NCBI GenBank assembly: GCA_051294375.1
Contig: JBJCIZ010000239.1
Span: 6,219,074 to 6,283,073, forward strand
DNA from: Paraspadella gotoi
Taxonomy: Eukaryota > Chaetognatha
DNA: 64,000 bases
Direction: 5' to 3'
The position numbers and the translations under genes are program-made. Under the pieces are notes generated by a model, which was not told the origin of the DNA, searched no databases, and saw only the letters and a list, made by a program, of their open reading frames with translations. This document shows positions 58,941 to 64,000 of the stretch, piece after piece (position 1 is the stretch's first letter; the number at the start of each line of letters is the position of its first letter).

Positions 58941-59336
58941 GAAATGATAGTGATATTGCTTATGATAGAATAGGAAGGTCTGAAGAAGGGAGGGAGTGAG
59001 AAATAATAGTAATATTGCTTATGATAAAATTTATTTCGGTTGGTAAGCCCCGGCCAAGTATAAATATATATATTTTTTTGTTTTCGGTATCATTGCAGAA
59101 TTAAATCATTATTTTTTCACTTTATTTTAAAATATTGAAATAAAATGTTTAATCAATTAAAATAACATATATTTTAAACGTTTTAAATAATAATAAATAT
59201 CCTAATTAATTGAAATTCATTCGATAATTTACTTCAAACTAAACCCTCTTTACTTTTCAACTATTAACAATATTTTCCATACATATTTATTAATTCTTCA
59301 ATCACTCACACCCGCCCCCCTCCTCTTCCGCCGCAG
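58941..59336 (+). other. AT-rich intron sequence before the CXXC exon
   Basis: No coding signal. It ends in a strong pyrimidine tract (CCCGCCCCCCTCCTCTTCCG) and CAG acceptor at 59,334-59,336. Confidence 0.7.
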
Positions 59337-59527
59337 GTCGATCTCACCTCAGCCTCACCCATTCCCCAGGAGGCCTCACCACCGCCTCCAAGCGGAAGCG
59401 CAAGCGATGCGGCCGCTGCGGCCCCTGCCTCACCCGGGAAAACTGCGGACGCTGCTCCAACTGCATGAACAGGGAGAGGGGTCATCAAATCTGCAAGATG
59501 AGAAAGTGCGACGAACTGAAGAAAAAG
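59337..59527 (+). CDS. CXXC-class gene, CXXC zinc-finger exon
   Basis: A 191-nt exon, acceptor CCGCCGCAG, donor AAG|GTAAGG, phase 1 in and 0 out. After [17 protein letters not shown] it encodes [28 protein letters not shown] and [18 protein letters not shown]: a complete eight-cysteine CXXC domain. Lack of the KFGG motif, the HQ pair before the seventh cysteine and the ELKKK end place it with CXXC4, CXXC5 and TET1/TET3 CXXC domains, which bind CpG-containing DNA. No TET dioxygenase domain is visible in the window, so CXXC4/5-like is favoured, but a split TET gene whose catalytic exons lie outside cannot be excluded. Confidence 0.9.
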
Positions 59528-59832
59528 GTAAGGGAAGGGAAAAGAGAGTGGCTGAAATTGTGGAAGGTGTGGTAAGTAAATATGTAAAAAGACTTTGTAA
59601 TAATTTTTATATAGTATTTTATATAAGACATTTATATAGTAATGTCGGAAAAGTTTTAAGAAAAAAAAATCTGACTCGGATTGTTCATCTGTTCGTCGCT
59701 AGACTCTCTCTGTCGTATAAAAATGGCACTCGAAAACAAATGAACAGAAAATTATATATTTTTGTAAGTTAACATAAAAAGGGATGTTTTTGTTTTGAAA
59801 TGACTGATTGATTAATTAATTTATTGGTTCAA

Positions 59833-59933
<101 letters not shown>

Positions 59934-59934
59934 G

Positions 59935-59989
59935 GCGACCGCTTCGCCACCGCGATCGAGCACCGGATCACATCATCCTCCTCCACCTG
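59935..59989 (+). CDS. CXXC-class gene, small exon after the CXXC domain
   Basis: A 55-nt exon between TTATTAAG and donor CTG|GTGAGAAA. It is phase 0 in, matching the CXXC exon, and phase 1 out, matching the next exon. Encodes ATASPPRSSTGSHHPPPP. Boundaries are inferred from splice consensus and the agreement of phases on both sides. The acceptor is unusual because the (ATT)n repeat replaces a pyrimidine tract. Confidence 0.6.
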
Positions 59990-60078
59990 GTGAGAAAACG
60001 AAACTTTAGAAATGTAGTATTTATTAATACATATACACAAACATATAAATACATTTATTGTAAATATCTTCCCCGTAG

Positions 60079-60219
60079 GCGGAGCGGCGGGCGGCGGCAT
60101 CGGAGGTAGCGGCGGCGGCGGCATCGGTGGCGGTCTCCTCGCGGGCGGCTACCTCTTGGGCGGACAATTGGTCCTGGGCGGCGCCATGATGAGCGGCGGC
60201 GGCGGCGGCGGCGGCGGCG
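60079..60219 (+). CDS. CXXC-class gene, Gly-rich exon (3' part lost in N gap)
   Basis: Acceptor TATCTTCCCCGTAG, phase 1 (G|GC = Gly). The visible frame is GAAGGGIGGSGGGGIGGG, then LLAGGYLLGGQLVLGGAMMS and a (GGC)n-coded Gly run entering Ns at 60,220. It is a Gly/Leu-rich low-complexity tail following the CXXC domain. Vertebrate CXXC4/5 end soon after their CXXC domain with a short conserved tail; whether that tail exists here is hidden by the gap. Confidence 0.6.
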
Positions 60220-60808
60220 NNNNNNNNNNNNNNNNNNNNNNNNNNNNNNNNNNNNNNNNNNNNNNNNNNNNNNNNNNNNNNNNNNNNNNNNNNNNNNNNN
60301 NNNNNNNNNNNNNNNNNNNNNNNNNNNNNNNNNNNNNNNNNNNNNNNNNNNNNNNNNNNNNNNNNNNNNNNNNNNNNNNNNNNNNNNNNNNNNNNNNNNN
60401 NNNNNNNNNNNNNNNNNNNNNNNNNNNNNNNNNNNNNNNNNNNNNNNNNNNNNNNNNNNNNNNNNNNNNNNNNNNNNNNNNNNNNNNNNNNNNNNNNNNN
60501 NNNNNNTTTTTTTTTGGGTCTCCTAAACCACTGTGTGAGTGTTTGTGTTTCGTTTTTGTTTTCTGCGTGAGGCCTCGCTTTACATTTAAGGGTCGCGCGC
60601 CGATTCTATTGTCTGTCTNNNNNNNNNNNNNNNNNNNNNNNNNNNNNNNNNNNNNNNNNNNNNNNNNNNNNNNNNNNNNNNNNNNNNNNNNNNNNNNNNN
60701 NNNNNNNNNNNNNNNNNNNNNNNNNNNNNNNNNNNNNNNNNNNNNNNNNNNNNNNNNNNNNNNNNNNNNNNNNNNNNNNNNNNNNNNNNNNNNNNNNNNN
60801 NNNNNNNN
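60220..60808. other. Two N gaps (60,220-60,506 and 60,619-60,808)
   Basis: Gaps of 287 and 190 Ns around a 112-bp island (TTTTTTTTTGGGTCTCC...) with no supported feature. The left gap starts in a (GGC)n run and the right one ends in (TC)n, both typical of assembly failure. Confidence 0.95.
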
Positions 60809-60830
60809 TCTCTCTCTCTCTCTCTCTCTC

Positions 60831-61286
60831 ACTTCGTTATCTAATGTTTAATCAATAGTTATAGATCGGGTAAAAAAGCCTTGACTGGAATTGACAAATT
60901 ATTATAAAAATTGTTATCAATATCAGTGTCATTTTCGTTGTAATGAAAATAACCTCGAAAGCTTAAAATCATTTCTCAATATAAAATTGGATATGAATAT
61001 TTTTATTGGCTTTTGAGGACAAGGGCACAATGTATCATCGACGAACAACAACAACAACAATAAAATAGAATAGAATGTAATTAGTTGTTTTATTTTTAAA
61101 CCAATTGATTATGACTAAGAAGAGATTAAATGAGTATAATTAAAGGGTATAATCTAGAATATTATACAACTAAACTTGGATAGAATTTTAAGGAAAAAAA
61201 CGAAGTTAAAATAAAGGAAATATTGTTAAAACCTCACAAGAGGTCCTACTAGTTGCGAGACGGGAGGTTTAATTTTAACCCGTTAA
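60831..61286. other. Intergenic or intron sequence, nothing recognised
   Basis: AT-rich, with an AACAAC run at ~61,045. No coding or RNA signal seen on either strand. Confidence 0.5.
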
Positions 61287-61737
61287 NNNNNNNNNNNNNN
61301 NNNNNNNNNNNNNNNNNNNNNNNNNNNNNNNNNNNNNNNNNNNNNNNNNNNNNNNNNNNNNNNNNNNNNNNNNNNNNNNNNNNNNNNNNNNNNNNNNNNN
61401 NNNNNNNNNNNNNNNNNNNNNNNNNNNNNNNNNNNNNNNNNNNNNNNNNNNNNNNNNNNNNNNNNNNNNNNNNNNNNNNNNNNNNNNNNNNNNNNNNNNN
61501 NNNNNNNNNNNNNNNNNNNNNNNNNNNNNNNNNNNNNNNNNNNNNNGTTGCAATCGAAAATCGATTTCAAGTTATATATTTTAAATGTTTTATTTCTCTC
61601 AAATATGTTTTATCTAAAGATTTACTATCCTGATGTAAAATATACAAAATGTGTGTTTCTGAACCCGAGTGCTCTCTTCGCTTCCTTCCAATCTCGTTCT
61701 ACAGCAGAATTAAAGTCATTTTGAATTTAATATCAGA

Positions 61738-61770
<33 letters not shown>

Positions 61771-62705
61771 NNNNNNNNNNNNNNNNNNNNNNNNNNNNNN
61801 NNNNNNNNNNNNNNNNNNNNNNNNNNNNNNNNNNNNNNNNNNNNNNNNNNNNNNNNNNNNNNNNNNNNNNNNNNNNNNNNNNNNNNNNNNNNNNNNNNNN
61901 NNNNNNNNNNNNNNNNNNNNNNNNNNNNNNNNNNNNNNNNNNNNNNNNNNNNNNNNNNNNNNNNNNNNNNNNNNNNNNNNNNNNNNNTCTCTCTCTCTCT
62001 CTCTCTCTCTCTCTATTTTCGTTCTTTATCGGTTCCATCGTCGTCGACCGAACGACTAAAAAAATGTCGCCTTTTTCGGAACCCTTTTCTTCAACAAAAA
62101 AAAAANNNNNNNNNNNNNNNNNNNNNNNNNNNNNNNNNNNNNNNNNNNNNNNNNNNNNNNNNNNNNNNNNNNNNNNNNNNNNNNNNNNNNNNNNNNNNNN
62201 NNNNNNNNNNNNNNNNNNNNNNNNNNNNNNNNNNNNNNNNNNNNNNNNNNNNNNNNNNNNNNNNNNNNNNNNNNNNNNNNNNNNNNNNNNNNNNNNNNNN
62301 NNNNNNNNNNNNNNNNNNNNNNNNNNNNNNNNNNNNNNNNNNNNNNNNNNNNNNNNNNNNNNNNNNNNNNNNNNNNNNNNNNNNNNNNNNNNNNNNNNNN
62401 NNNNNNNNATAATTCCAGCCCCTAATTTATAATTTAACTTTCATAGTTGTCATATTCCTTCTAATTAGCAAGAAAACAAAAAGGGGGTACTTTTCCNNNN
62501 NNNNNNNNNNNNNNNNNNNNNNNNNNNNNNNNNNNNNNNNNNNNNNNNNNNNNNNNNNNNNNNNNNNNNNNNNNNNNNNNNNNNNNNNNNNNNNNNNNNN
62601 NNNNNNNNNNNNNNNNNNNNNNNNNNNNNNNNNNNNNNNNNNNNNNNNNNNNNNNNNNNNNNNNNNNNNNNNNNNNNNNNNNNNNNNNNNNNNNNNNNNN
62701 NNNNN
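61287..62705. other. Region dominated by four N gaps
   Basis: Gaps at 61,287-61,546, 61,771-61,987, 62,106-62,408 and 62,497-62,705. The islands between them are AT-rich or (TC)n and show no gene. Confidence 0.9.
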
Positions 62706-63644
62706 TTCATTTAGCAATTAATTAATTTGTTATTATTGTTTCTTTTTAACGACTTTCTCTGAATACAAAACAAAACGATCCCCAGTTTCTTTATCGCCGA
62801 GCTTATCTCCCCGCGACTTGGACGTTTCCAGTTTCTGTTTTCTTTCTCTCGAACCTAGTTTGTTTGGTTTGTTTTTTTTTTTTCTTTCCAGAATATAAAT
62901 CAGGACAACCCATTCACAACAACAATACAAACTCGTCCATGTCCCACGGACCTTCCGCGGTCGCGAGTAAACGTATTCCGGCATGGTCGAGCTATTTTTA
63001 ATCAATAAACCCCCGAACCAAAATTAACTCACGCCCCCCATTTTCAAACTCCCCCCCCCAAGCAAAAAAAAAACAAACAAAAAACCCTAAAGGAATGCGG
63101 TCATATCCGTCTTTCAAGCGAATCCACATATTCGTTATATGAGTCAAAAATGAGATTTGGACGGGAAACGATCCGTTAGTAATTCTTTTTTTCTTTTTTT
63201 TCTTTTTTTTTGTGACTCGGGCGTTTGTTAAGATTTGAGTCACGCATCCCATAATTACGAGGAGAGTCGTTCGGGCAGCGGGACAGAAAAAGAGAACAGA
63301 GAGAGAGAGAGAGATGGAGATTATTACTAGCTTTGCTTTTTTTTCACATTCTAATTTAGTTTTGTTTCCTTGTTTTTTTGTTTTTTAACTTATGTGTTTT
63401 TATATTCTACATCGCGGCGTTGCTTCTAATTTATCGACGTTTTATATTTAATTTACGATGATTCAATTTATCATACTAAACTAAACTAAACCTATAAGTT
63501 GCCAGTATCTTTAAAAAAAACTTGGTTGTATTTCTTCCGAGTTTGAACACGACACCCTCTCAATGCAATACCACTCGGTCAAAGACGCCAACCGCATCAA
63601 TCGTAGTTGCAATTGGTCCATTCCCCCAACACAGAACTCTTCCA
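62706..63644 (-). other. Probable 3' UTR or downstream sequence of the PPxY gene
   Basis: Lies downstream of the stop codon at 63,645 on the minus strand. AT-rich with many T runs, including homopolymers at ~62,870 and ~63,190. A frame of about 90 codons at 62,733-63,005 has no recognisable features and I do not regard it as a gene. Confidence 0.4.
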
Positions 63645-63808
63645 TCAGGCTAGACGGTCGTAGGATGGCGGATCGGAGCGCTGTTCCTTGTAATCGGGAG
63701 GCGAGTGAATCTCGCCCACTAGAGTAGGCTCCTCCATCAGAACGGAGAAAGACTGGGTGCCGTTGTCGCGGGGACGAGCCCTGATCAGAGTGGAGGGAAG
63801 GGGGTGCA
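63645..63808 (-). CDS. C-terminal exon of an unrecognised protein with two PPxY motifs
   Basis: Minus-strand last coding exon, too short to stand out by length. The acceptor CTAAGCTCTTATAG precedes 63,808. The frame (phase 1 in) includes PLPSTLIRARPRDNGTQ, then SFSVLMEEPTLVGEIHS, PPDYKEQRSD and PPSYDRLA, then TGA at 63,645-63,647. PPDY and PPSY are both PPxY motifs, which in known proteins bind WW domains such as those of NEDD4-family ubiquitin ligases; such tails are common on membrane adaptors and receptors. The rest of the gene lies beyond the window's right edge, on the far side of the 70-bp repeats. Confidence 0.7.
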
Positions 63809-64000
63809 CTATAAGAGCTTAGTAGGGTGTATGACGGAAAATATCACAGGGCCTCGCTCTCGAGCCAGAACGACTACACTATAAGAGCTTAGTAGGATGG
63901 ATAACAGAAAATATCACAGGGCCTCACTATCAAGCCAGAACTACTACAATATAAGAGCTTAGTAGAGTGAATGACGGAAAATATCACACGGCCTCGGGGT
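63806..64000. repeat. 70-bp tandem repeat, running off the window
   Basis: The word ATAAGAGCTTAGTAG begins at 63,811, 63,881 and 63,951, an exact 70-bp period. Units differ by about 10 percent. At least 2.7 units are visible. The first unit supplies the acceptor of the PPxY exon. Confidence 0.92.

Larger units (their letters stand above)
49839..59336 (+). other. Large intron of the CXXC-class gene hosting a nested gene
   Basis: Runs from donor GGTAAGTT at 49,839 to acceptor CTTCCGCCGCAG at 59,336, and contains the complete 1,750-codon zinc-finger gene on the same strand. This reading depends on exon v joining the CXXC exon: both sides are phase 1, and the join gives GLVIQ-G-RSHLS. The alternative is that the host gene ends with an unseen exon and the CXXC exon belongs to another gene. 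Three N gaps fall inside. Confidence 0.6.

Noticed and set aside
59407-59772. 121-codon plus-strand frame overlapping the CXXC exon
   Set aside because: It is out of frame with the CXXC motif and reads into the intron.
63540-63810. rRNA or tRNA gene in the GC-richer end segment
   Set aside because: No rRNA landmark or tRNA cloverleaf is seen; the minus strand instead gives a clean coding frame.

Overview
This is nuclear DNA of an animal, probably an invertebrate. The evidence is a metazoan-type U2 snRNA, GT-AG introns whose reading phases match across exons, GC-rich exons in AT-rich introns, and chromatin zinc-finger proteins (PHD, C2H2, CXXC) typical of Metazoa. I cannot fix the phylum. (TC/GA)n and trinucleotide microsatellites are extremely dense, and N gaps are frequent.

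Layout. Positions 1 to about 52,000 are a mosaic of overlapping, error-laden copies of what looks like one locus. A ~9 kb block (called U plus X here) appears at 1-8,880, 8,881-17,994 and 17,995-25,285, and in part at 36,604-40,975. A second ~11 kb block (V) appears at ~25,285-36,455 and ~40,980-52,700. Copies differ mainly by 1-3 base indels, and six joins carry exactly 25 Ns. This pattern suggests unpolished long reads patched into a short-read scaffold rather than true tandem duplication. From ~48,790 to the end the sequence is cleaner, but broken by larger N gaps.

Genes. (1) Block U carries a minus-strand gene of at least six exons for a Lys/Ala/Ser-rich protein I do not recognise. The copy-1 exons are at 5,402-5,278, 4,997-4,767, 4,348-4,067, 3,960-3,800, 2,219-2,096 and 1,840-1,006, and the phases agree once two small indels are corrected from the other copies. 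A U2 snRNA gene lies in its fourth intron on the same strand. (2) Blocks V and beyond carry a plus-strand gene for a CXXC zinc-finger protein of the CXXC4/CXXC5/TET class, with exons from ~44.2 kb to beyond 60.2 kb. (3) Inside its ~9.5 kb intron (49,839-59,336), on the same strand, lies an uninterrupted 1,750-codon gene (51,979-57,231). It encodes a protein with about 17 C2H2 fingers, one PHD finger and one CXXC domain. (4) A last coding exon of another minus-strand gene, ending in two PPxY motifs, sits at 63,645-63,808.

The main biological interest is one CXXC-domain gene nested in an intron of another, and the C2H2 + PHD + CXXC architecture itself. The main caution is that apparent copy numbers in the first 52 kb should not be trusted.
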